A stretch of DNA of 64,000 nucleotides from Chloroflexota bacterium (GCA_026389845.1 JAPLHB010000054.1:45493-109492), one strand, 5' to 3'. Numbered from the stretch's first letter, positions 26,502 through 34,784 are shown. Notes: generated by a model from the sequence alone, not told the origin. Program-made: numbers and translations.

Positions 26502-26604
26502 ACCCCCGACCGATGACCAACGACCGCCGACCAACGACGATAGATGAAAGCCGAGGAAGGTTCGTCCTTCGTCGTTCGTCGTCCGTCGTTTCCAAGAGGT
26601 ATAC
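26502..26604 (+). repeat. Heptamer-like GACCAAC / TCGTCGT repeats between tyrA and aroA
   Basis: Two imperfect arrays fill the gap: GACCGATGACCAACGACCG-type units at 26508-26540 and CGTTCGTCGTCCGTCG-type units at 26563-26592. They belong to the same family as the GGACGAA array inside aroB (31712-31762) and the insert of aroA at 27535-27600. Confidence 0.75.
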
Positions 26605-28053
26605 ATGCCACAACTCATCATCCACCCCTCCGGCCCGTTGCGCGGCTCCGTGGCCGTGCCGGGCGACAAATCCATCAGCCATCGCGCGCTGATCCTCGGC
26701 GCGCTGGCCGACGGCGATACCCATGTCAGCGGTTGGGTGTCGGCGGAGGTCTGTCTCGCCACGCTGCGGTGCATCCGGGCGCTGGGTGTGCAGGTGGAGG
26801 AGGTGCCCCCCCCCGCCCCCCAACCCTGGAGGGAGCAAGTACACCCCTCTCCCGAAGTCGGGAGAGGGGCCGGGGGTGAGGGCTTGCTGATCCACGGCGT
26901 CGGCCTGAATGGCCTGGTTGAGCCGGCCGACGTGCTGCACTGCGCCGGCTCCGGCACGACCATCCGACTGCTGGCGGGCCTGCTGGCCGGCCAGCCATTT
27001 ACCAGCGTGCTCACCGGCGCCGACGCGCTCCGCCGCCGGCCGATGGGTCGCGTGGCCGAGCCGCTCCGCCGGATGGGCGCGACGATCCTGGGTCGCGAGG
27101 GCGGCAAGCTGGCCCCGCTGACCCTCCGCGGCGGCGACTTGCACGGCATCGAGTACATCATGCCCGTCGCCAGCGCGCAGGTGAAGTCCGCGATCCTGCT
27201 GGCGGGACTGTTCGCCGGGGGTGAGACGGTCGTACATGAGCCTGGCCCGTCACGCGATCACACCGAGCGGATGCTGCGCCAGTTTGGGGTGGAGGTTGAG
27301 GCTGAGGTTAAGACTGAAGCTAAGGGCGCGGCGGTGAGGTTACGTGGCGGTCAGAGGTTGACCGCTGGCGGCGGCCCGCTCTGCATTCCGGGCGACTTCT
27401 CGTCGGCTGCCTTCCCGCTGGTGGCCGCAGCCATCGTGCCCGGATCGCACATCACGCTGACCGGCGTCGGCGTCAACCCGACCCGCACCGGACTGTATGA
27501 TTTACTGGAAGCGATGGGGGCGGAATTGCAGGATGAAGGACCAATGACGAATGACCAAGGGGCTTCGTCGTTCGTCGTTCGTCGTTCGTCCGCCGTCGGC
27601 GAACCAATCAGCAACCTCGTCATCCATGGCAGCAACCTGCGCGGCGTGGAGGTCGGCGGCGATCTGGTGGTGCGCGCGATTGACGAATTCCCGATCTTTG
27701 CGGTGGCTGCGACCCAGGCCGAGGGCACGACGACCCTCCGCGACGCGGCCGAGCTGCGCGTCAAGGAGTCCGACCGCATCGCCTCGGTGGCGGCCGAGCT
27801 GCGTAAGATGGGGGCATGGATCGAGGAACGGCCCGATGGCATGATCATCCACGGCCCCACGCCCCTGACCGGCGCGGTCGTGGACAGCCACGGCGATCAC
27901 CGCCTGGCGATGGCGCTGGCTGTGGCCGGCCTGGTCGCCCGCGGGGAGACGGTCGTCCGCGGCGCCGAGGCGATCAACGACTCCTTCCCCGGCTTCGTGG
28001 AGACGATGCAGGCGTTGGGCGCGGACGTGACGTGGATGGTGAATGGCGAATGA
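26605..28053 (+). CDS. aroA: 3-Phosphoshikimate 1-carboxyvinyltransferase (EPSP synthase)
   Basis: The 482-residue enzyme joins shikimate 3-phosphate and phosphoenolpyruvate. Family landmarks are the N-terminal GDKSISHRALILGAL, SGTTIRLLAGLLAG, LRRRPM, PVASAQVKSAILLAGL, DFSSAAFPL, VKESDRI and GDHRLAMALA. It is about 50 residues longer than usual because of two repeat-coded insertions: residues 67-93 from a C/G-rich palindrome and residues 308-333 from a TCGTCGT-type repeat. All catalytic motifs lie outside them. The stop overlaps the next start (ATGA). Confidence 0.94.
   Translation: MPQLIIHPSGPLRGSVAVPGDKSISHRALILGALADGDTHVSGWVSAEVCLATLRCIRALGVQVEEVPPPAPQPWREQVHPSPEVGRGAGGEGLLIHGVGLNGLVEPADVLHCAGSGTTIRLLAGLLAGQPFTSVLTGADALRRRPMGRVAEPLRRMGATILGREGGKLAPLTLRGGDLHGIEYIMPVASAQVKSAILLAGLFAGGETVVHEPGPSRDHTERMLRQFGVEVEAEVKTEAKGAAVRLRGGQRLTAGGGPLCIPGDFSSAAFPLVAAAIVPGSHITLTGVGVNPTRTGLYDLLEAMGAELQDEGPMTNDQGASSFVVRRSSAVGEPISNLVIHGSNLRGVEVGGDLVVRAIDEFPIFAVAATQAEGTTTLRDAAELRVKESDRIASVAAELRKMGAWIEERPDGMIIHGPTPLTGAVVDSHGDHRLAMALAVAGLVARGETVVRGAEAINDSFPGFVETMQALGADVTWMVNGE
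26806..26883 (+). repeat. C-rich/G-rich palindromic insertion in aroA
   Basis: CCCCCCGCCCCCCAACCCTGG on the left pairs loosely with GGGAGAGGGGCCGGGGGTGAGG on the right around CTCCCGAAGTCGGGAG. It is translated in frame and adds a Pro/Gly-rich loop. Confidence 0.7.
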
Positions 28054-29081
28054 GCGAATGGCGAATCAGTAAAGCGACGAGGCAATTAATGACGAAAGCG
28101 CAGTGTGCGACACGCAATACGCAGTACGCAATACGCAGTACGCAATCTGCAATCACCGGCGCCACCCGCCTGACCGGTGTCATCGGCTGGCCGGTGAGCC
28201 ACAGCCTCAGCCCGCCCATGCACAATGCGGCGTTTGCGGCGCTGGGGCTGAACTGGGTCTACGTGCCGCTGTCCGTGCCGCCGGAGCGGGTCGAAGCCGC
28301 GGTGCGTGGGCTGATCGCGCTGGGGTTTGCCGGCGCGAACGTCACCGTGCCGCACAAATCCGCGGTCGTGCCGTTCATGGACGAGTTGACGCCTACCGCC
28401 GCGGCCATCGGCGCGGTGAATACGATCGTCGTGCGGCCCGATGGCACGCTGCTCGGCGACAGCACAGACGGCGTGGGGTTCATGGCGGATCTGCGGGAAC
28501 ATGGGCAACGGATGGAAGAAGGGCAGCGGATAGAAGCGGATAAGCGGATGATGCCGGAGAATTCCGATGTCACCTCGTCACCCTGTCACCCTGTCACCCT
28601 GTCACCCTGTCAACGCGTCCTCGTCCTCGGTGCAGGCGGCGCGGCGCGCGGGGTCGTCTATGCCCTGGCCGAGGCCGGCGCGACCGTGGCCGTGGTCAAC
28701 CGCACCCTCGCCCACGCCGAAAAATTATGTCAAACCATTGGCTGGGCACTGCCCCAAGCCAAGATCAGCGCGCACCCGTTCCCCGCGGCCTTACCCGAAT
28801 TGGCCGCGCGGGCCGATCTGATCGTCAACACCACCAGCCTGGGACTGCACGAAGATGACCCGTTGCCGTGGCTCCTTGACCTGCCGTTTCGCGACGACCA
28901 GACCATCTACGACCTGATCTACTCGCGGCCCACGCCGCTGCTGGCCTTGGCCGAACAATGCGGCGCACGCGCGATCAACGGCCTGGGGATGCTGGTGCAT
29001 CAGGGCGCGCGGTCGTTCGAGTTGTGGACGGGGCAGAAGGCGCCGGTGGACGTGATGTTGGCTGTGCTGCGTGAAACGTGA
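28050..29081 (+). CDS. aroE: Shikimate 5-dehydrogenase
   Basis: The 343-residue enzyme reduces 3-dehydroshikimate with NADPH. The substrate domain has GWPVSHSLSPPMHNAAF and the catalytic Lys in NVTVPHK; the Rossmann domain has VLGAGGAARGVVYAL and NRTLAHA, and the end has GLGMLVHQGARSFELW. ATG 28050 overlaps the aroA stop; ATG 28089 is an alternative. Two repeat-coded segments are present: residues about 13-35 (ACGCAAT/ACGCAGT heptamers) before the first beta strand, and about 149-189 (GAAGCGGATAA and TCACCCTG units) between the substrate and NADP domains. Typical length is about 280, so the excess is explained by these. Confidence 0.92.
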   Translation: MSEWRISKATRQLMTKAQCATRNTQYAIRSTQSAITGATRLTGVIGWPVSHSLSPPMHNAAFAALGLNWVYVPLSVPPERVEAAVRGLIALGFAGANVTVPHKSAVVPFMDELTPTAAAIGAVNTIVVRPDGTLLGDSTDGVGFMADLREHGQRMEEGQRIEADKRMMPENSDVTSSPCHPVTLSPCQRVLVLGAGGAARGVVYALAEAGATVAVVNRTLAHAEKLCQTIGWALPQAKISAHPFPAALPELAARADLIVNTTSLGLHEDDPLPWLLDLPFRDDQTIYDLIYSRPTPLLALAEQCGARAINGLGMLVHQGARSFELWTGQKAPVDVMLAVLRET

Positions 29082-29188
29082 TACGTACTGCGTGACCGAG
29101 GGCTGGCGGGTGTTGACTATCACGTAGCACGCATCACGTAGCACATTTCCCATGCCCGCAGGGTCACCCAATCAACCGAGAGATTCTA

Positions 29189-30400
29189 ATGAGCATACTC
29201 CGTTTCCTTACCGCCGGCGAAAGCCACGGGCCAAAGCTGACCGCGATCCTGGAAGGGATGGTCGCGGGGCTGCCGGTCACGGCCGAAGCGATCAACCGTG
29301 AGCTGGCGCGGAGGCAGCAGGGCTACGGCTCCGGCGGCCGGATGAAGATCGAGCAGGACGAAGTGCACATCGCCGCGGGCGTGATGGCCGGATATACCAC
29401 CGGCGCGCCGATCGGCCTGGAAATCGCCAACCTGGACTACCGCGCCTGGGCCACGAAGGACGTACCGCCGATGACCGTCCCCCGGCCCGGCCATGCCGAC
29501 CTGACGGCCGCGCTCAAATACGGCTATCGCGACCTGCGGCTGGCCCTCGAACGCGCCAGCGCGCGGGAGACGGCCGGCCGGGTGGCCGTCGGCGCGATCT
29601 GCAAGGCGTACCTGGCGCAGTTTGGCATCATCATCGGCGGCTACGTGACCGCGATCGGCGCGGTGGAGGCCGATCTGCCGGAAGAGCTGGCCTATGCGGA
29701 GCGCTTCGCCCGGGCCGAGGCCGGCGACGTGCGCTGCCCCGATCCGGCCGCCGCGGACGCGATGCGCCGCCACATCTGGGACGTGATGCAGGCGCGCGAT
29801 ACGGTCGGCGGGGTCTTCGAGGTGATCGCCCTGGGTCTGCCGCCGGGCTTAGGCAGTCATGTCCACTGGGATCGGCGGCTGGACGGCCGGCTGCTGGCCG
29901 CGCTCGGCTCGATTCCGGCGATCAAAGGCGTGGAGATCGGCCCGGCGTTTGCCAACACGCGGTTGAGAGGCACGCAGGTGCATGATGAGATTGTGTTCTC
30001 ACACGTGCCAGGCACTTGCGAAGTGCCTGGCACGTCACGACTAGGTCGCGCGTCAAACCGCGCCGGCGGCCTGGAAGGCGGCATCACCACCGGCGAGCCG
30101 CTCGTCTTGCGCTGTGCCATGAAACCGATTGCCACCACCCTGACCCCGCTCGGCTCGGTGGACCTGGCGACTGGCGAACCAACAACCACGCGTTACGAGC
30201 GTTCCGACTTCTGCGCAGTGCCGCGGGCAGTGGTCATTGGCGAGGCAATGGTCGCCTACGTCCTGACCGATGAGCTGATGGGCAAACTCGGCGGCGATTC
30301 GCTGGCTGAGCAACTCCCGCGCTTCGCCGCCCTGCCCCGTGGGCGCGTGGATGAGCTGCCGATGGACGACGTCGCGTGGCGGTTTGGGTACGAGGCGTGA
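29189..30400 (+). CDS. aroC: Chorismate synthase
   Basis: The 403-residue FMN-dependent enzyme makes chorismate from EPSP. The three family signatures are seen: GESHGPKLTAILEGM at the start, ERASARETAGRVAVGA in the middle and a GGLEGGITTGEPLVLR region towards the end. Residues about 270-289 are a repeat-coded insertion from a perfect palindrome (30003-30035) placed just before that third signature. The upstream gap is GTGATACGTAC-type repeats. It lies between aroE and aroKB in the supra-operon. Confidence 0.94.
   Translation: MSILRFLTAGESHGPKLTAILEGMVAGLPVTAEAINRELARRQQGYGSGGRMKIEQDEVHIAAGVMAGYTTGAPIGLEIANLDYRAWATKDVPPMTVPRPGHADLTAALKYGYRDLRLALERASARETAGRVAVGAICKAYLAQFGIIIGGYVTAIGAVEADLPEELAYAERFARAEAGDVRCPDPAAADAMRRHIWDVMQARDTVGGVFEVIALGLPPGLGSHVHWDRRLDGRLLAALGSIPAIKGVEIGPAFANTRLRGTQVHDEIVFSHVPGTCEVPGTSRLGRASNRAGGLEGGITTGEPLVLRCAMKPIATTLTPLGSVDLATGEPTTTRYERSDFCAVPRAVVIGEAMVAYVLTDELMGKLGGDSLAEQLPRFAALPRGRVDELPMDDVAWRFGYEA
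30003..30035. repeat. Perfect palindrome ACGTGCCAGGCACTT inside aroC
   Basis: Two 15-bp arms, ACGTGCCAGGCACTT and AAGTGCCTGGCACGT, flank a 3-nt centre. It is translated as Val-Pro-Gly-Thr-Cys-Glu-Val-Pro-Gly-Thr. An almost identical palindrome lies at 49770-49802 and a half copy follows the operon attenuator at 23024. Confidence 0.9.
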
Positions 30401-30496
30401 TACGTGATCCGTGCTACGTGACCCGTGATAAACGCTCTCACCGCGCGACCTAACGCAGCACGTAGCACGCAACACGCTAATAGCAAAGGAATCATC

Positions 30497-32197
30497 GTGA
30501 CTCACTCAAACATCATCCTCACCGGCTTCATGGGCACGGGCAAGACCGCCGTGGGCCGCGAGGTGGCGGAGCGGCTGGGCCGGCCGTTCGTTGATCTGGA
30601 CGTGCGGATCGTCGAACGCGCCGGCAAGTCCATCCCCGCCATTTTCGCGGAGGACGGCGAACCGGCATTCCGGGCGTTGGAGGCCACGCTCTGCCAGAAG
30701 TTACGACAGCCGGCGGGACTGGTGATCGCGACCGGGGGCGGCGCCGTGCTCGATCCCGCCAACCGCGAGGCGCTGGCGGCCGGCGGCGTGCTCATCTGTC
30801 TGGACGCCGATCCCGATACCATCCTGGCCCGGCTCGCCGGGGCGGAGGATCGGCCGCTGCTGGCGGATCCCGACCGGCGTGCGCGCATCGCGACCCTGTT
30901 GGCCCAACGCGCCGAAGCCTACGCCGCGATCCCGCATCACCTGGACACGACGCACCTCTCCATCACGGCCGCGGCCGAGCGCGTACTGGGGATGGCCGCC
31001 GGATTGCCGGAGGAGGGACACAGATTGATTGTTGATTTCGGATTTCGGATTTCGGATTCGCCGCATGGCGACAGCCAATCCACAATGCCAGAACCGGCGG
31101 GGCACGCAATCCGCAATCCGCAATCCGCAATCCGCAGTTACGATGTCCTCATCGCCGACGGCCTTCTCGCCCAAGCCGGCCAGCGGCTGATCGCGGCGGG
31201 GCTGACGCCGGGGCGCTGCGCGGTCGTAACCAACCCGACGGTGAGACAACATCATGGCGCAACACTGATCGCGGCGCTGGCCGCGGCCGGCTTCGAGCCG
31301 CTGGTCTTCGAGGCGCCGGACGGCGAGGCATACAAGACCCTGGTGACCGTGGCGGGCCTCTACGGCCAGTTTGCCGACGCCAGGCTGGCGCGCAACGAGC
31401 CGGTGATCGCGCTCGGCGGCGGAGTCATCGGCGACATGGCGGGGTTCGTCGCCGCGACGTGGCTGCGCGGGGTGCCGTTAGTGCAGATTCCGACCAGCCT
31501 GCTGGCGATGGTGGATGCCAGCGTCGGCGGCAAAGTCGCTGTGGACCTGCCCGCGGGCAAGAACCTGGTCGGCGCGTTCAAGCAGCCGGAGCTGGTGCTG
31601 ATTGATCCCGAGGTGTTGGCAACCCTACCCGCGGCCGAATTCCGGTCGGGGCTGGCGGAGGTGTTGAAGGCGGGGGTGATCGGGGATAAGGCGTTGTTCG
31701 AGCGACTGGCGGAGGACGGAGGACGGAGGACGAAGGACGAAAGACGAAGGACGGGCGATATGGTCGGCGTGGTCGCGGATGCGGTGCGAGTGAAGGCCCG
31801 CATCGTCGAGCGCGATCCGTTCGAGATGGGCGACCGGGCCTGGCTGAACCTGGGCCACACCTTCGGCCACGCGTTGGAGCTACTCTCCGGCTACACCCTC
31901 CGCCACGGCGAAGCGGTAGCTTTGGGCACGATCGCAGCCGCGGAGATGAGCGCCAGCCTGGGCTACTGCGCTGCCGACCTGCCCCCGCGGATTCGCGCCG
32001 CGGTCGAGCGCCTGGGGCTGCCCACGAGCCACGCGTTCGATCCGTCCGCGGCGCTGGCCGCGATGGGCGCGGATAAGAAACGCCGCGGCCGGTCGCTGCG
32101 CTTCGTCCTCCCCCGGCGTATCGGCCAGGTGGAAGTAGTGGAAGGCGCTCCGGAGGCGACGGTGCTGACGGCGCTGGAGAGAATTCATGAAGCATGA
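30497..32197 (+). CDS. aroKB: Shikimate kinase-3-dehydroquinate synthase fusion
   Basis: The 566-residue protein joins shikimate kinase (residues 1-170: Walker A GFMGTGKTAVGRE, shikimate-binding DLDVRIVE, GGGAVLDP, lid RPLLAD) with an NAD-dependent, metal-dependent dehydroquinate synthase (from about 215: GGGVIGDMAGFVAAT, PTSLLAMVDASVGGK, NLGHTFGHALE). The linker at about 174-215 is largely encoded by repeats (GATTTCGG units and CAATCCG heptamers) and another GGACGAA insert lies at about 405-422 in the synthase. GTG 30497 with AAAGGA upstream fits better than the longer frame. Catalytic motifs lie outside the inserts. The two activities are steps 2 and 5 of the pathway. Confidence 0.93.
   Translation: MTHSNIILTGFMGTGKTAVGREVAERLGRPFVDLDVRIVERAGKSIPAIFAEDGEPAFRALEATLCQKLRQPAGLVIATGGGAVLDPANREALAAGGVLICLDADPDTILARLAGAEDRPLLADPDRRARIATLLAQRAEAYAAIPHHLDTTHLSITAAAERVLGMAAGLPEEGHRLIVDFGFRISDSPHGDSQSTMPEPAGHAIRNPQSAIRSYDVLIADGLLAQAGQRLIAAGLTPGRCAVVTNPTVRQHHGATLIAALAAAGFEPLVFEAPDGEAYKTLVTVAGLYGQFADARLARNEPVIALGGGVIGDMAGFVAATWLRGVPLVQIPTSLLAMVDASVGGKVAVDLPAGKNLVGAFKQPELVLIDPEVLATLPAAEFRSGLAEVLKAGVIGDKALFERLAEDGGRRTKDERRRTGDMVGVVADAVRVKARIVERDPFEMGDRAWLNLGHTFGHALELLSGYTLRHGEAVALGTIAAAEMSASLGYCAADLPPRIRAAVERLGLPTSHAFDPSAALAAMGADKKRRGRSLRFVLPRRIGQVEVVEGAPEATVLTALERIHEA
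31018..31140 (+). repeat. Repeats forming the AroK-AroB linker
   Basis: GATTTCGGATTTCGG-type 7-nt units at about 31033-31060 and CAATCCG heptamers at 31106-31138 are read in frame. Between them is a short non-repetitive stretch. Confidence 0.85.
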
Positions 32198-32203
32198 TTA
32201 GCG

Positions 32204-32232
32204 TTGACAAAAGGCATCCAATGTGATACGAT
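32204..32232 (+). promoter_or_regulatory. Promoter of the toxin-antitoxin pair
   Basis: TTGACA (32204-32209) and TACGAT (32227-32232) are spaced by 17 nt. The expected start of transcription, 7 nt beyond the -10, coincides with the ATG at 32239 and no ribosome-binding site is visible, so the message is probably leaderless. Confidence 0.75.
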
Positions 32233-32238
32233 TTCGCC

Positions 32239-32484
32239 ATGAAGACTATCCGTTGGAACGTCGGGAAAAACGAGAAGCTCAAACGAGAGCGGAGAGTCAC
32301 GTTTGAAGAGGTTGTGTATCACATTGAGCAGGGCGATGTGATTGACATCACACAACATCCAAACCAGGAGAAGTACCCAGGCCAACAGATCTACGTCATC
32401 CAGATGCACGATTACATCCATCTGGTGCCGTTTATTGAAACAGACGACGAGATCTTTCTGAAAACGTATCTTCTCAATTTGTAG
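32239..32484 (+). CDS. BrnT-like (DUF497-type) toxin
   Basis: The 81-residue basic protein begins IRWNVGKNEKLKRERRVTFEEV, which fits the W-(x)n-K-N...V-x-F-E-E signature of BrnT ribonuclease-like toxins, and ends with short beta strands. A CopG/BrnA-like gene follows at 120 bp. BrnT toxins inhibit translation by RNA cleavage. The pair is inserted between aroB and aroQ but has its own promoter. Base composition (near 47% GC) is lower than the neighbours, suggesting transfer. It is somewhat shorter than typical BrnT. Confidence 0.65.
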   Translation: MKTIRWNVGKNEKLKRERRVTFEEVVYHIEQGDVIDITQHPNQEKYPGQQIYVIQMHDYIHLVPFIETDDEIFLKTYLLNL

Positions 32485-32542
32485 GGGCGCACCCTTGCGG
32501 TCGCCCAGACGGGCAGGCGCAAGGCCATGCCCCTACCCCGGA
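32480..32542. repeat. Palindromic repeat between toxin and antitoxin genes
   Basis: TGTAGGGGCGCACCCTTGCG and its inverted partner CGCAAGGCCATGCCCCTACC bracket GTCGCCCAGACGGGCAGG. Its end sequence GTAGGGGCG is shared with the 82-bp tandem repeats at 52940-53185. Confidence 0.7.
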
Positions 32543-32603
32543 TTATTGAGAGGATACCTGAAAACGATCATCCCAAGCCGGAAGGCGGAGAGAGAGTATC
32601 GCC

Positions 32604-32882
32604 ATGGTTAACTACGATGAAGAAGAGCGAGACATTATCGCAGCGTTCGAGGCCGGTGAACTAAGGTCTCTGAATCCCAGCCGCGAGGAACTGGAGCGCC
32701 ATCGTGCATACGCGAGACATACGATGAGCAAAAGTAAGCGGGTGAACATCAGGCTATCCGCCAAAGACCTGGATGGCATCAAGATTCGGGCACTGGAAGA
32801 GGGAATCCCGTATCAGACCTTGATGGGCAGCATCCTGCACAAATACGTATCCGGCAGGCTGGTCGAAGGCGCCAGTGCATAG
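32604..32882 (+). CDS. BrnA/CopG-type antitoxin
   Basis: The 92-residue acidic-to-basic protein ends in a ribbon-helix-helix-like module ([42 protein letters not shown]), the form seen in antitoxins that neutralise BrnT or RelE-type toxins and repress their own promoter. GGAGAGAGAG lies upstream of its ATG. It is followed one base later by aroQ, so read-through into aroQ is likely. Confidence 0.75.
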   Translation: MVNYDEEERDIIAAFEAGELRSLNPSREELERHRAYARHTMSKSKRVNIRLSAKDLDGIKIRALEEGIPYQTLMGSILHKYVSGRLVEGASA

Positions 32883-32883
32883 C

Positions 32884-33327
32884 ATGTCAAACGTTCTCGT
32901 TCTTCACGGTCCCAACCTGAATCTTCTCGGGACGCGCGAGCCGGGGGTCTACGGCACGACGACCCTGGCGGAAATCAACGCCCGACTGGAAGCGACCGCG
33001 GCCGAACGTGAAGCCACGCTGCGCATCCTCCAGTCCAATTACGAAGGCGCGCTGATTGACGCCATCCACGCGGCGGTCGGCTGGGCCGACGGCATCCTCA
33101 TCAACCCAGGCGCGCTGACGCACTATTCGTACGCGCTGCGGGATGCCATCGCGGCCGTCGGCATCCCGACCATCGAGGTGCACCTCAGCAACGTCTATGC
33201 GCGGGAGCCATTCCGCCATGTGTCGGTCATCGCGCCGGTCTGCCGCGGGCAAATCTGCGGGCTGGGGCCGGCGGGATACGTGTTGGGGCTGATGGCATTG
33301 CTCGGCGCCGCGGACCCGACCGGATGA
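32884..33327 (+). CDS. aroQ: 3-Dehydroquinate dehydratase, type II
   Basis: The 147-residue type II dehydroquinase carries [17 protein letters not shown] with the catalytic Tyr and Arg on the flexible loop, [30 protein letters not shown] and the catalytic His in EVHLSN. It performs step 3 of the shikimate pathway. ATG 32884 matches the family N-terminus. Its stop overlaps the azlC start (ATGA). Without it the operon would lack a dehydroquinase. Confidence 0.95.
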   Translation: MSNVLVLHGPNLNLLGTREPGVYGTTTLAEINARLEATAAEREATLRILQSNYEGALIDAIHAAVGWADGILINPGALTHYSYALRDAIAAVGIPTIEVHLSNVYAREPFRHVSVIAPVCRGQICGLGPAGYVLGLMALLGAADPTG

Positions 33328-34169
33328 CCACGACCCCGCGCTCCGAATTCCTGGCCGGCATCCGGGCCTAGGCGCCGATCCTGCTGGGCGTCGCGCCCTT
33401 CGGCATGATCTACGGCGCGCTGGCGGTGGCGGCCGGCCTGCCGCACAATGCGGCTCAGGCCATGTCGACGATCGTCTTCGCGGGGTCGGCGCAGTTCATC
33501 GCCACGCAACTGATCGCCACAGGCGCGCCCCCCGTGGTGATCCTGCTCACCACGCTGGTGGTGAACCTGCGTCACATGCTCTACAGCGCCTCGGTCGCAC
33601 CCTACTTGCAGCCGCTTCCCAAGCGGTGGAAGGCGCTGCTGGCCTATCTGCTGACCGACGAGGCCTATGTGGTCGCCATCGCGCGCTTTCAGGAGGGGGA
33701 CGCGGGCGCGGGGAAGCATTGGTATTTGCTGGGGGCCGGGCTGGCGCTATGGGGCACGTGGCAGTTCAGCACTGCAGCGGGCATCTTCCTGGGATCGCAG
33801 GTGCCGCCCACGTGGTCGTTGGACTTCACCCTGCCGCTGACCTTCATCGCCCTGCTGATTCCGACGGTCTTGGACCGGCCCGCGCTGGCCGCGGCGCTCG
33901 CGGCCGGCGCGGTAGCCGTCATCGGGGCAGGTTGGCCCTACAAGACCGGTCTGCTGGCCGCAGCGCTGACGGGTATCGCCGTGGGCATGTGGGCCGACGG
34001 CCGATCCCGCTCAGTTGTCCATGCCGGGGGCGACGCCAGTGCGAAGTCTCCCCTCGGGACGGTGGATGAAAACAGCGGAGGCGGCTCCCACGCCGCCGGA
34101 GCGTCGGGCATGGGAGCCCGACCCGCTATTTCTCAAGACAGGGCCGGCCAGGCCGGAGGTGTGACATGA
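33324..34169 (+). pseudogene. azlC: AzlC-family branched-chain amino acid exporter gene with in-frame amber codon
   Basis: The frame from ATG 33324 encodes a normal AzlC N-terminus (FLAGIRA) but codon 16 is TAG (33369-33371); reading continues in the same frame with APILLGVAPFGMIYGA and five or six membrane helices, including the NLRHMLYSAS signature. The amber therefore splits an otherwise intact gene; a restart at ATG 33405 would lose part of the first helix. A sequencing or assembly error is possible. The last 40 or so residues are encoded by a GGCGGCTCCCACGCCGCC repeat. AzlC works with AzlD to export branched-chain amino acids or analogues. The stop overlaps azlD (ATGA). Confidence 0.75.
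34074..34134. repeat. GCGGAGGCGGCTCCCA palindromic repeat in the azlC 3' end
   Basis: GAGGCGGCTCCCACGCCGCCGG followed by GGGCATGGGAGCCCGACCCGCTAT is translated as the Gly/Ala-rich end of AzlC. The same sequence recurs at 41113-41166 and, in frame, in tlyA at 60745-60821. Confidence 0.8.
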
Positions 34170-34498
34170 CGCCTGTGGCACTGTGGCTCACTCTCATCGC
34201 CGCGGGCCTGATCACCTACGCCATTCGCCTCTCGCTGATCGTGACGTGGGGTCGGGTGACGCCGCCGCCCGCGCTCCAACGCGCCCTGCGCTTTGTGCCG
34301 CCGGCGGTCCTCTCCGCGATCATTTTCCCTGGGATTCTGCGGCCCGACGGCCCGCTGAATCTGTCGCTTGGCAACGCGCGACTGCTCGCGGGTATCGTGG
34401 CAGCGCTCGTCGCCTGGCGCACCAGGAGTGCGCTGCTCACCATCGCCGCGGGGATGGCCGCGCTGTGGGGCTTGCAGGCGCTCATGGCGCGGATTTGA
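34166..34498 (+). CDS. azlD: AzlD-family transporter small subunit
   Basis: The 110-residue protein has four hydrophobic segments and the AzlD hallmarks TYAIRLSLI near the start and RFVPPAVLSAIIFPGIL in the middle. With AzlC it forms a branched-chain amino acid exporter. It is translationally coupled to azlC by ATGA. If the amber in azlC is real, this subunit may be without its partner. Confidence 0.9.
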   Translation: MTPVALWLTLIAAGLITYAIRLSLIVTWGRVTPPPALQRALRFVPPAVLSAIIFPGILRPDGPLNLSLGNARLLAGIVAALVAWRTRSALLTIAAGMAALWGLQALMARI

Positions 34499-34541
34499 GA
34501 CCCGTCCCGACCGGGGAGCCTGGCCGCGCGATTTTCCCGAT

Positions 34542-34570
34542 TTGACAAAGCCCCCATCCCCTGCTAGACT
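34542..34570 (+). promoter_or_regulatory. Promoter of gltB
   Basis: TTGACA (34542-34547) and TAGACT (34565-34570) are 17 nt apart. Transcription would begin near 34577, leaving a leader of about 200 nt before gltB. Confidence 0.75.
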
Positions 34571-34592
34571 TGCCCCGTCGTGCGGCAGGCCG

Positions 34593-34780
34593 ATGCGCCC
34601 GCCCGGCGCGGCCTATCTGCAATCTTGCTTCAATTCATTTTGCCTGGCACAGAAGCCACCAGGCGCAAAGACGCCCCTTGCTGTTGTGAGCAAATCACAA
34701 CAGCAAGGGGTTTTGCTTTTATTGTGCCGATATTGTCCTGGGATTATCACGCAGCCGGCATTTGTCAGGAGACCATCTCT

Positions 34781-34784
<4 letters not shown>
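34593..34784 (+). CDS. Possible leader ORF upstream of gltB (63 codons)
   Basis: An ATG just after the predicted transcription start opens a frame that runs through the leader terminator and ends at TGA 34782-34784, overlapping the gltB GTG start (GTGA). Three consecutive Gln codons lie within the 3' arm of the terminator. There is only a poor ribosome-binding site (GGCAGG) and no similarity to a known peptide. It may be a translated leader that couples gltB translation and transcription, or chance. Confidence 0.3.
34674..34720 (+). terminator. Attenuator-type terminator in the gltB leader
   Basis: A perfect 16-bp stem (CCCCTTGCTGTTGTGA with TCACAACAGCAAGGGG, 5-nt loop) is followed by TTTTGCTTTTATT. 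It lies between the promoter and gltB, so most transcripts should end here unless it is prevented from forming. A second hairpin, GCCTGG/CCAGGC, lies upstream at 34642-34664. Confidence 0.85.

Noticed and set aside
34577..34780. Riboswitch (glutamine or c-di-GMP type) in the gltB leader
   Set aside because: A GGCGCAAAGACGCC stretch recalled a c-di-GMP riboswitch part, but the remaining conserved positions are absent, so only the terminator is reported.
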